Assembly: GCA_965371855.1 (NCBI GenBank)
Contig: CBDUZZ010000061.1
Span: 1 to 28,588 of the forward strand
From: JAADEM01 sp965371855
Lineage (GTDB): Bacteria > Bacteroidota > Bacteroidia > Bacteroidales > Marinilabiliaceae
Direction: 5' to 3'
DNA: 28,588 nucleotides
In this document: positions 15,049 to 21,478 of the stretch, in pieces
Layout: each line of letters opens with the position of its first letter
Position numbering within the stretch: position 1 is the stretch's first letter
Notes under the pieces: model-generated
The model's input: the letters and a program-made list of their open reading frames with translations, nothing else
What the model was told of the DNA's origin: nothing
Databases searched by the model: none
Position numbers and translations under genes: made by a program

Positions 15049-15693
15049 TTATCTCATATCAATAACATCAACTTCAGGGTGTGATTCAGTATTGAAAACG
15101 AACATGTTGTCGTCAAGAGTAATGTTTGTTTTCATTGATTTAACCACAACAGTATAGTTATTCCCATCCTTTCCTATCTGCCGGAGAGTATAGAGGGTCA
15201 TGTCGTCTTTCAATATCCTGAGCTTAATGCGGGAATATGGCTTATCCCTGTTTTCCGGATAAAGATCAATCTCGTATAAATCTTTACCATTTTCAGTTCC
15301 TTCACCAACATATTTATATTTAAATCCTTGTTCATAAATGGTAAAAATAGTTGCCGGATTCAGGGTCTCTTCATCATCAGGGTCAGGTTCTGTTATATTT
15401 ACCTCTTCGGCTTCAATGAGGTGAGTGTATATAGCATTTCCGTCGTAATAAGTATCTACACCCATTAGAGACACCTTGTATTTATTATCCTTTATAAGAA
15501 TCGTTCCTTTATTTATTTCAGAAATTTCTTCCTGTAGATTCTCCATAGAGAATGTGAAATCGGCACTTATTGAGGTATAACTTTTAGTTTTTTCTGATAC
15601 TTTATCAAGTATCTCTTTTGCTTTTTCTGCATTTTGTGCAAAAGAACTAATAGAAATAAAAGATAGTAATGCGATTGATAAAATGTACTTCAT
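15049..15693 (-). CDS. lolA: LolA-like outer-membrane lipoprotein carrier
   Basis: A 214-aa periplasmic protein. The signal peptide runs to about residue 19 (SISSFAQ before NAEKAKEIL). The mature part follows the LolA fold: an N-terminal helix AKEILDKVSEKTKSYTSISADFTFSM, then paired strands such as KGTILIKDNKYKVSLMG and VDTYYDGNAIYTH, an acidic loop DPDDEE, and GKDLYEIDLYPENRDKPYSRIKLRI. It is expected to ferry lipoproteins from the inner to the outer membrane. It lies 68 bp downstream of ftsK on the same strand, the same order as ftsK-lolA in E. coli, which supports the assignment. Confidence 0.87.
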   Translation of the reverse strand: MKYILSIALLSFISISSFAQNAEKAKEILDKVSEKTKSYTSISADFTFSMENLQEEISEINKGTILIKDNKYKVSLMGVDTYYDGNAIYTHLIEAEEVNITEPDPDDEETLNPATIFTIYEQGFKYKYVGEGTENGKDLYEIDLYPENRDKPYSRIKLRILKDDMTLYTLRQIGKDGNNYTVVVKSMKTNITLDDNMFVFNTESHPEVDVIDMR

Positions 15694-15761
15694 ATTTTTA
15701 AATTATAGATTTATTAATTAATGTTCAATATTTATGAAACAATAATTATTCCAAAAATATA

Positions 15762-18140
15762 TTAAAGATCATTCAACAGTTGTTCAAGACTTAATTCATC
15801 AACAATAAGTACCTGTCGGGCTTTACTTCCTTCAAAAGAACCTATCACGCCTGCTGCTTCCAGTTGGTCGATTATACGGCCTGCACGATTATATCCAATA
15901 CTAAAACGTCTCTGAATTAAAGATGTGGAACCTGATTGGTTCATGACAATAATGCGTGCTGCTTCATCAAACAGGGAGTCACGCTTTGAAAGATCAATGC
16001 CACCTGGTTCATTCCCATTTAATTCTGTTCCTTCATATTCCGGGAGCAAAAAGGCAGTGGCAAAACCTCGCTGTCCCCCGATGAAATCATTAATCTCCTC
16101 TACTTCGGGAGTGTCAACAAACGCACACTGTACTCTTATCAAATCATTACCTTGTGAAATAAGCATATCCCCTCGTCCGATTAGTTGATTTGCTCCCGGT
16201 GAATCAAGGATAGTACGAGAATCAATCATGGAAGCCACTTTAAATGCCACGCGAGTAGGGAAATTGGCTTTAATAACTCCTGTAATTATATTGGTTGATG
16301 GCCTTTGTGTGGCAATTATCATATGAATGCCAACTGCACGAGCTAACTGTGCAATACGGGCAATAGGCATTTCTATTTCCTTGCCGGCTGTCATAATAAG
16401 ATCGGCAAATTCATCAATGATAACCACAATATAAGGCATGAACTTATGCCCTTTCTCCGGGTTTAATTGTCGTTTCACAAATTTGTGATTATACTCTTTT
16501 ACGTTACGTGCATGAGCTTTTTTCAACAGGTCATAACGAGTATCCATTTCAATGGTTAGAGAATTAAGGGTATTAATCACTTTTTGAACATCTGTAATTA
16601 TAGGATCCTCCTCATTCGGTAGTTTAGCCAGAAAGTGTCTTTCTATTTTGTTGTATATATTTAACTCAACCTTTTTGGGATCAATTAAAACAAACTTAAG
16701 TTGGGATGGGTGTTTCTTATAAAGCAGGGAGGTAATTATCGCATTAAGCCCTACTGACTTTCCCTGACCCGTGGCACCTGCAACAAGCATGTGAGGTGCT
16801 TTGGTCAGATCAATCATAAATGTTTCGTTTGAGATGGTCTTACCAAAGGCTATAGGTAATTCGTAATTTGAATTTTGAAATTTAGTTGATGAAATAATAG
16901 ATTTCATGGATACTATCTGGGGCTGCATATTGGGCACCTCTATTCCAATGGTTCCACGGCCGGGGATGGGAGCAATTATTCGTATTCCCAGAGCAGATAA
17001 AGAGAGAGCAATGTCATCTTCAAGATTTTTAATCTTTGATATACGCACACCCGGTGCAGGAATAATTTCATATAGTGTAATTGTTGCTCCAACAGTAGCT
17101 TTTATATCAGTAATACTTATTTTATAGTTCTCAAGGGTTTTTACAATGCGTTTTTTATTTGATTCTAATTCATCTCTTGAAACTAATAGGCTTTTATTGT
17201 CGTAATTACTTAACAGGTCAATTGAAGGGAGAATGTAGGATGATAAGTCCAGAGTTGGGTCATAATCCCCTAAAGCTTGTTGACTGATGTTATTGGAAGA
17301 TTCTTCTTCTTTAGTTTTTTCTATGGTTATCTCAATATCAATTTTACTGTTTTCACCTTCATTATTTTCTGTGACACCCTCAGTTATTATTGGTGAATCA
17401 CTTGTGTCAGGTTTTTCTTCTTCAATTTCAATTTGTGTATCCAGGCTTTCCTGTCCATAAGCATAATCTTCCGGCTCATAAGTTGTTTCTGCAGATTGTT
17501 CCTTTATGTTTTTGCTTTTTTTGAATCCTGATTTCATCCAGGTATAGAAAGAGTCGAATGAAATAGAGAGATAAGTCAATAATGAGATAAATATAAGAAT
17601 AATAGTACCAATATAACCAATTGAAGCTGTAAGCCATTTACTCATGAAATAACCGTGTGCCCCACCATAAGCCAGGTAATAGTCATTAATAGTGTTAGTT
17701 GTAACATAACCAAGTGTAACTGATAGCCATATCAGAATGAATAAAGAGTGAAAGAGGGTTTTGCGCAGGGGTAAAATGCGTGAACCTAACAGGCGTAATC
17801 CAAAAACAGAAAGTATAAAAATGATTAGAAAAGATGCAATCCCGAACCACTGATTAATAAGGAGATCAGCAAGGTAGGCTCCAAATTTCCCGGTCCAGTT
17901 ATGAACGGTAATGTCAGAGGAAATAAACAGTTCCCACCATTTAATATCAAATTTACTTTTGTCGGCATATCCGGTAAAGAAAAAAGATATAAAAGCGATT
18001 AGCAGGTAAATTGAGAAGCCAATGGTAATAAGCCCTAAAATAAATCTTAATTTAATCTCTCCCAAACCCTCACGCCATTTGGTATAACGTTGTTTTAATG
18101 TTCCTTTTTTAGTTGTTCTCTTTTTTCTCTGTTTTGCCAT
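15762..18140 (-). CDS. ftsK: DNA translocase FtsK/SpoIIIE
   Basis: A 792-aa septal DNA pump. The N-terminal membrane domain has four helices (about 30-55, 95-120, 128-150, 170-190), then an acidic Glu/Asp-rich linker (about 215-295). The motor follows: alpha domain with ATVGATITLYEIIPAPGVRISKI, Walker A GATGQGKS at 455-462, Walker B IIDEFADL with Asp576 and Glu577, and the C-terminal gamma winged helix (SLIQRRFSIGYNRAGRIIDQLEAAGV) that reads orienting DNA motifs. The frame stays open to 18191, but the start at 18140 (MAKQRKKR) is chosen because a TATTTTTG -7 box lies at 18168-18175 inside the longer version and the basic start is typical. lolA follows. Confidence 0.96.
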   Translation of the reverse strand: MAKQRKKRTTKKGTLKQRYTKWREGLGEIKLRFILGLITIGFSIYLLIAFISFFFTGYADKSKFDIKWWELFISSDITVHNWTGKFGAYLADLLINQWFGIASFLIIFILSVFGLRLLGSRILPLRKTLFHSLFILIWLSVTLGYVTTNTINDYYLAYGGAHGYFMSKWLTASIGYIGTIILIFISLLTYLSISFDSFYTWMKSGFKKSKNIKEQSAETTYEPEDYAYGQESLDTQIEIEEEKPDTSDSPIITEGVTENNEGENSKIDIEITIEKTKEEESSNNISQQALGDYDPTLDLSSYILPSIDLLSNYDNKSLLVSRDELESNKKRIVKTLENYKISITDIKATVGATITLYEIIPAPGVRISKIKNLEDDIALSLSALGIRIIAPIPGRGTIGIEVPNMQPQIVSMKSIISSTKFQNSNYELPIAFGKTISNETFMIDLTKAPHMLVAGATGQGKSVGLNAIITSLLYKKHPSQLKFVLIDPKKVELNIYNKIERHFLAKLPNEEDPIITDVQKVINTLNSLTIEMDTRYDLLKKAHARNVKEYNHKFVKRQLNPEKGHKFMPYIVVIIDEFADLIMTAGKEIEMPIARIAQLARAVGIHMIIATQRPSTNIITGVIKANFPTRVAFKVASMIDSRTILDSPGANQLIGRGDMLISQGNDLIRVQCAFVDTPEVEEINDFIGGQRGFATAFLLPEYEGTELNGNEPGGIDLSKRDSLFDEAARIIVMNQSGSTSLIQRRFSIGYNRAGRIIDQLEAAGVIGSFEGSKARQVLIVDELSLEQLLNDL

Positions 18141-18167
18141 ATTGAGTTCCGGTTCTTTAAGTTGCAA

Positions 18168-18175
18168 CAAAAATA
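18168..18175 (-). promoter_or_regulatory. Candidate -7 box (TATTTTTG) for ftsK
   Basis: On the minus strand TATTTTTG fits TAnnTTTG and lies 27 bp before the chosen ftsK start. A TTG 13 bp further upstream is closer than the usual -33 spacing. Confidence 0.42.
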
Positions 18176-18238
18176 GTAAATGCCAATCCAACTTTTAACA
18201 TAAAAGCAGACTATTTTTATAAACGATAATTAAAAGTA

Positions 18239-18925
18239 TTATTGTAATAGTGTTCCAATAAAACCTTCAATCTCTTCTTCAGTTGCTTCTGTATAATTCT
18301 TTGGGATTTCAAAATCAGATTTTGGTATGGTAAGTGGTGTGAATTTATGAGCTGTAAGATGGAATGACAGATTTTTGTAAAAGAAGTTGAATTCCATTAA
18401 TACTCCCGGGATTTTTTCAAATGGAGTATTAATATTTGGGTTCTTTTTTCCAATCTCTTCAGTATAGTAAACATTAATTGCTTTGAAATTGGTTTTTGGG
18501 AATGAAATGACGGCTTTATTACAAGGAAAGCCGGCAATCATTTTTATAGAATCTTTAAATAATTTTATGTCTGATTTACCAAGTTCATTAAATACAAAAA
18601 GAGTTTGTTCCTTATTCATTTCGTAATATAACCTTTTGTCAAAAAGCTTAAACAATGTAAAGCAGGTATCGCCGGATGATCTTGAAATGTACTTAAGATT
18701 GTATAAACCGAATCCTCCTTTTATGCATTGCACGATATCATCCTCTTTAAAGTAGGTTGTCATTTTATTGGGGAGGAAAGTCGTTACTCCATCACTCTGC
18801 AATTGTTGAGAATAGATAATCTTATATTCCAATTTGCCTTCAGTGTAATTCGATTTGTCCTTTACATTGTTGTTACACCCTGCAAGAATTAAAATGACAC
18901 TAATAAGTATAAAATAAAGTCGCAT
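18239..18925 (-). CDS. GLPGLI-like lipoprotein, unknown function
   Basis: A 228-aa lipoprotein: leader, then ILAGC with the lipidated Cys at 16 or 17. The mature part resembles the GLPGLI/DUF4412 group of Bacteroidota: an opening EGKLEYKIIYS strand, a middle ...SIKMIAGFPCNKAVISF, then AINVYYTEEIG, and PFEKIPGVLMEFNF, which matches the position of the name-giving G-L-P-G-L-I motif. Such proteins are envelope-associated and of unknown role. It lies 98 bp upstream of the ftsK start on the same strand; ftsK seems to have its own promoter. Family call is by weak motif similarity. Confidence 0.7.
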   Translation of the reverse strand: MRLYFILISVILILAGCNNNVKDKSNYTEGKLEYKIIYSQQLQSDGVTTFLPNKMTTYFKEDDIVQCIKGGFGLYNLKYISRSSGDTCFTLFKLFDKRLYYEMNKEQTLFVFNELGKSDIKLFKDSIKMIAGFPCNKAVISFPKTNFKAINVYYTEEIGKKNPNINTPFEKIPGVLMEFNFFYKNLSFHLTAHKFTPLTIPKSDFEIPKNYTEATEEEIEGFIGTLLQ

Positions 18926-18965
18926 ATTATGATTTTATTTGCTGCATCCCCTAATTGCAGTAAGG

Positions 18966-18973
18966 CAAAATTA
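18966..18973 (-). promoter_or_regulatory. Candidate -7 box (TAATTTTG) for the GLPGLI-like lipoprotein
   Basis: The minus strand reads TAATTTTG, matching TAnnTTTG, about 41 bp before the start codon. A TTG lies 15 bp upstream. Weak because of the high AT content. Confidence 0.35.
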
Positions 18974-19192
18974 ATAATTTATTGATACCAACCTTTATTA
19001 TTTACTTTGTTTAGAATGAATTTATTATCAAATATTCGTTGTTGGTGATGAATCGTAGTAAAAGTTTAGACGAAAATAATGATGCAATTATTTAATGATA
19101 TCAATTAATTTATTCAACTTCATTACGTGATAAAAGACTGTCAACTATTTTTCTCTCTATTATCATTGTTTTATTCATTCAAAAAACATTAA

Positions 19193-19221
19193 TTTGAATT
19201 CAGAACATCAAAGTATTTTTG
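19193..19221 (+). promoter_or_regulatory. Candidate promoter for carbamate kinase
   Basis: TTTG at 19193-19196 and TATTTTTG at 19214-19221 are separated by 17 bp, within the range reported for Bacteroidota promoters. It is the best-spaced candidate in the window and gives a leader of about 25-30 nt. Confidence 0.55.
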
Positions 19222-19254
19222 TAATTAATTTTAAACTGAAATAACAATAGCCTT

Positions 19255-20235
19255 ATGAGTAAATTAGCTGTTATAGCTCTTGGTGGAAATGCTCTGTTAA
19301 GAGATAATCAACAGGGAACTATTGAAGAACAGGAGCAGAATACAATTGAAACCCTTGAAAATATTGTTTTCTTGCTTAAGCAGGGGTATGACATTGTAAT
19401 CTCTCATGGTAACGGTCCGCAAGTTGGTAACATCGTTATGCGTAATGATGCAGGAGAGCAGGTATACGGTATTCCGCAAATGCCTTTGGATATTTGTGTG
19501 GCTGATTCGCAGGGGGGTATCGGATACATGATAGAGAGGGCATTGAAGAATGTTTTACGGAAACATGGGATCGATCGTAATGTACTTACTCTGATGACAA
19601 TGGTTGAAGTTGACCCTCAAGATGAAGCTTTTAAAAATCCACGTAAGAGAATTGGCCGGACAGTTACTAAAGAAGAAGCCGATATCTTGGCCAAAGAAAA
19701 AGGATGGGTTTTTAAAGAGGAGAAAAAGCAACAAGGAGGTTATCGCCGTGTAGTTCCTTCACCTGTACCAAAGCATATTATGAACTGGGAGGTAATCGGT
19801 CGTAATGCCAAACAGGGCACAATAATTATTGCTGTAGGGGGTGGCGGTGTACCTGTTTATGTAGATGAAAAGGGAGATGTTCGTCCTTCTGAAGCTGTAA
19901 TTGATAAGGATAATGCGTCTGCACTTCTGGCTATTCAGATAGAGGCGGATGAGTTTTATGTGTTGACCGATGTGCCCTTCGTGTATGCTAATTTTGGTGA
20001 GCCGGATGAGAGAAAGCTGGAGTTTCTTGATTATAAAGATACTGCCAAATACCTTGAAGCCGGAACTTTTGGGGAAGGTAGTATGGCACCAAAAATCAGG
20101 GCTGCCATGAGATTTATCAAAGCAGGAGGTGAGAAAAGTATCATTACCGAATCGAAAAAACTTGATGACAAATCCTATGGTACAAAGATTACAATGAATT
20201 ACATAGATAAAGATTTGTACAAGTATGATAACTAG
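19255..20235 (+). CDS. arcC: Carbamate kinase
   Basis: A 326-aa cytosolic enzyme of the amino-acid kinase superfamily. In catabolism it turns carbamoyl phosphate and ADP into ATP, CO2 and ammonia. Conserved blocks: VIALGGNALL at the start, ISHGNGPQVGN (phosphate-binding), IPQMPLDICVADSQGGIGYMI, the internal PRKRIGRTVTKEEADI of the carbamate-kinase subdomain, VVPSPVPKHI, and VIDKDNASALLAIQIEADEFYVLTDV. Full length. The OTC gene follows after a 125-bp gap full of heptamer repeats. No arginine deiminase gene is present in the window. Confidence 0.96.
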   Translation: MSKLAVIALGGNALLRDNQQGTIEEQEQNTIETLENIVFLLKQGYDIVISHGNGPQVGNIVMRNDAGEQVYGIPQMPLDICVADSQGGIGYMIERALKNVLRKHGIDRNVLTLMTMVEVDPQDEAFKNPRKRIGRTVTKEEADILAKEKGWVFKEEKKQQGGYRRVVPSPVPKHIMNWEVIGRNAKQGTIIIAVGGGGVPVYVDEKGDVRPSEAVIDKDNASALLAIQIEADEFYVLTDVPFVYANFGEPDERKLEFLDYKDTAKYLEAGTFGEGSMAPKIRAAMRFIKAGGEKSIITESKKLDDKSYGTKITMNYIDKDLYKYDN

Positions 20236-20245
20236 GTGAGGATTT

Positions 20246-20280
20246 ATGAATTACGAATTACGAATTACGAAATGTGAATT
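20246..20280. repeat. Heptanucleotide array, ACGAATT family
   Basis: Five units in register: ATGAATT, ACGAATT twice, ACGAAAT, GTGAATT, beginning 10 bp after the carbamate kinase stop. The unit is the reverse complement of the TAATTCG units at 10356-10383. Confidence 0.8.
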
Positions 20281-20300
20281 ATTTAAACTAGAATCAGTAA

Positions 20301-20342
20301 CACGAAACACGAAACACGAAACACGAAACACGAAACACAAAA
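20301..20342. repeat. Heptanucleotide array (CACGAAA x5 plus CACAAAA)
   Basis: Five perfect CACGAAA units at 20301-20335 and a CACAAAA, ending 18 bp before the OTC start codon. A single AATCAGT (20292-20298), the unit of the array at 15014, lies just before it. The array forms part of the OTC leader. Confidence 0.9.
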
Positions 20343-20360
20343 CAATTAAACAATATAACC

Positions 20361-21362
20361 ATGGCATTCAATCTTAAAAACCGTCATTTCTTAAAGCTTC
20401 TGGACTTCACTCCAAAGGAGATAAACTTTATGCTAAAAATGGCTCAGGATCTTAAAACCGCTAAATATACAGGTACAGAAACTCCTCGTATGAAAGGTAA
20501 GAATATTGCTCTAATCTTTGAGAAAAGCTCTACACGTACACGTTGCGCTTTCGAAGTGGCTGCTCTTGATCAGGGAGCTCATGTTACCTATCTGGGGCCT
20601 TCCGGTTCGCAAATAGGATATAAAGAGTCGATGAAAGATACGGCCAGAGTTTTAGGGCGTATGTATGATGGAATAGAATATCGCGGTTTCGGACAGGAGA
20701 TAGTTGAAGAGCTGGCTCGCTATGCCGGTGTACCTGTATGGAACGGACTGACTAACGAGTTTCATCCTACACAAATATTGGCTGATTTCCTTACTATGAT
20801 GGAGCATTCGGACAAACCGTTAAATCAGATATCTTATGCCTATATGGGCGATGCACGTAATAATATGGCTAACTCTCTATTGGTTGGTGGTGTAAAAATG
20901 GGTATGGATGTACGCATAGTAGGGCCAAAATCACTGCAACCTGATGCAGAACTTGTGAAACAGTGTGAAGATATAGCTAAGGAAACCGGAGCTAAAATAA
21001 CTATAACCGACGATGTGGAAACAGGTGTGAAAGGGTGTGATTTTTTATATACTGATGTGTGGGTTTCAATGGGAGAGCCTGATGAGGTATGGAAAGAGCG
21101 CATTGACCTTCTGAAACCATATCAGGTAAATGCCAGGGCTATGGAACTAACAGGAAATAGCAACTGTAAATTTCTGCACTGTCTGCCTGCATTTCACAAC
21201 CGTGAAACAATAATGGGAGAGGATATATATCAAAAATTCGGTCTTGATGGCATGGAGGTAACGGAGGAGGTATTTGAATCCGAAGCATCAGTGGTGTTCG
21301 ATCAGGCAGAAAATCGTATGCACACCATTAAAGCTGTTATGGTTGCTACGCTTGGAGCTTAA
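20361..21362 (+). CDS. argF: Ornithine carbamoyltransferase, catabolic type
   Basis: A 333-aa cytosolic enzyme that interconverts ornithine plus carbamoyl phosphate and citrulline plus phosphate. Carbamoyl-phosphate site SSTRTR at 56-61, HPTQ at 135-138, and HCLPAFH with Cys274 at the ornithine site. The block GPSGSQIGYKESMKDTARVLGRMYDGIEYRGFGQ, the length and the pairing with carbamate kinase favour the catabolic (ArcB) branch running citrulline breakdown. Some Bacteroidota use a different transcarbamylase on acylated ornithine for arginine synthesis, which would leave this one free for catabolism; that is inference. A strong terminator follows 29 bp after the stop. Confidence 0.95.
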   Translation: MAFNLKNRHFLKLLDFTPKEINFMLKMAQDLKTAKYTGTETPRMKGKNIALIFEKSSTRTRCAFEVAALDQGAHVTYLGPSGSQIGYKESMKDTARVLGRMYDGIEYRGFGQEIVEELARYAGVPVWNGLTNEFHPTQILADFLTMMEHSDKPLNQISYAYMGDARNNMANSLLVGGVKMGMDVRIVGPKSLQPDAELVKQCEDIAKETGAKITITDDVETGVKGCDFLYTDVWVSMGEPDEVWKERIDLLKPYQVNARAMELTGNSNCKFLHCLPAFHNRETIMGEDIYQKFGLDGMEVTEEVFESEASVVFDQAENRMHTIKAVMVATLGA

Positions 21363-21390
21363 ATGGCCTGCTACCATCTCCAAAATATTT

Positions 21391-21433
21391 ACAACAGAAG
21401 GTTTCACTGTGAGTGAAGCCTTCTGTTGTTTTA
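21391..21433 (+). terminator. Rho-independent terminator after the OTC gene
   Basis: ACAACAGAAGG then TTTCACT (21391-21408), loop GTG, AGTGAAG then CCTTCTGTTGT (21412-21429): an 18-bp stem with one G-U pair, followed by TTTTAT. It ends the arcC-argF unit and lies upstream of the S9 peptidase start. Confidence 0.9.
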
Positions 21434-21478
21434 TACTTTCTTTTTTGTACATTTACTATCTTGACTAACCTATTATCT

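Larger units (their letters stand above)
18926..19254. other. Divergent intergenic region (329 bp)
   Basis: AT-rich gap between the GLPGLI-like lipoprotein and carbamate kinase, transcribed in opposite directions. It holds a candidate -7 box on each side (18966-18973 on minus, 19214-19221 on plus). In the middle (about 19000-19180) I see no open frame, no hairpin longer than 6 bp and no heptamer array. Confidence 0.6.

Noticed and set aside
18141..18191. 17-residue upstream extension of FtsK
   Set aside because: It includes a TATTTTTG promoter-like box and lacks the basic start typical of FtsK.
20301..20342. Possible CRISPR-like array
   Set aside because: Units are 7 bp, directly abutting, without spacers; no cas genes in the window.
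21413..21478. Upstream GTG extension of the S9 peptidase
   Set aside because: It would start inside the terminator stem of the OTC gene, and the signal peptide begins properly at the ATG at 21479.
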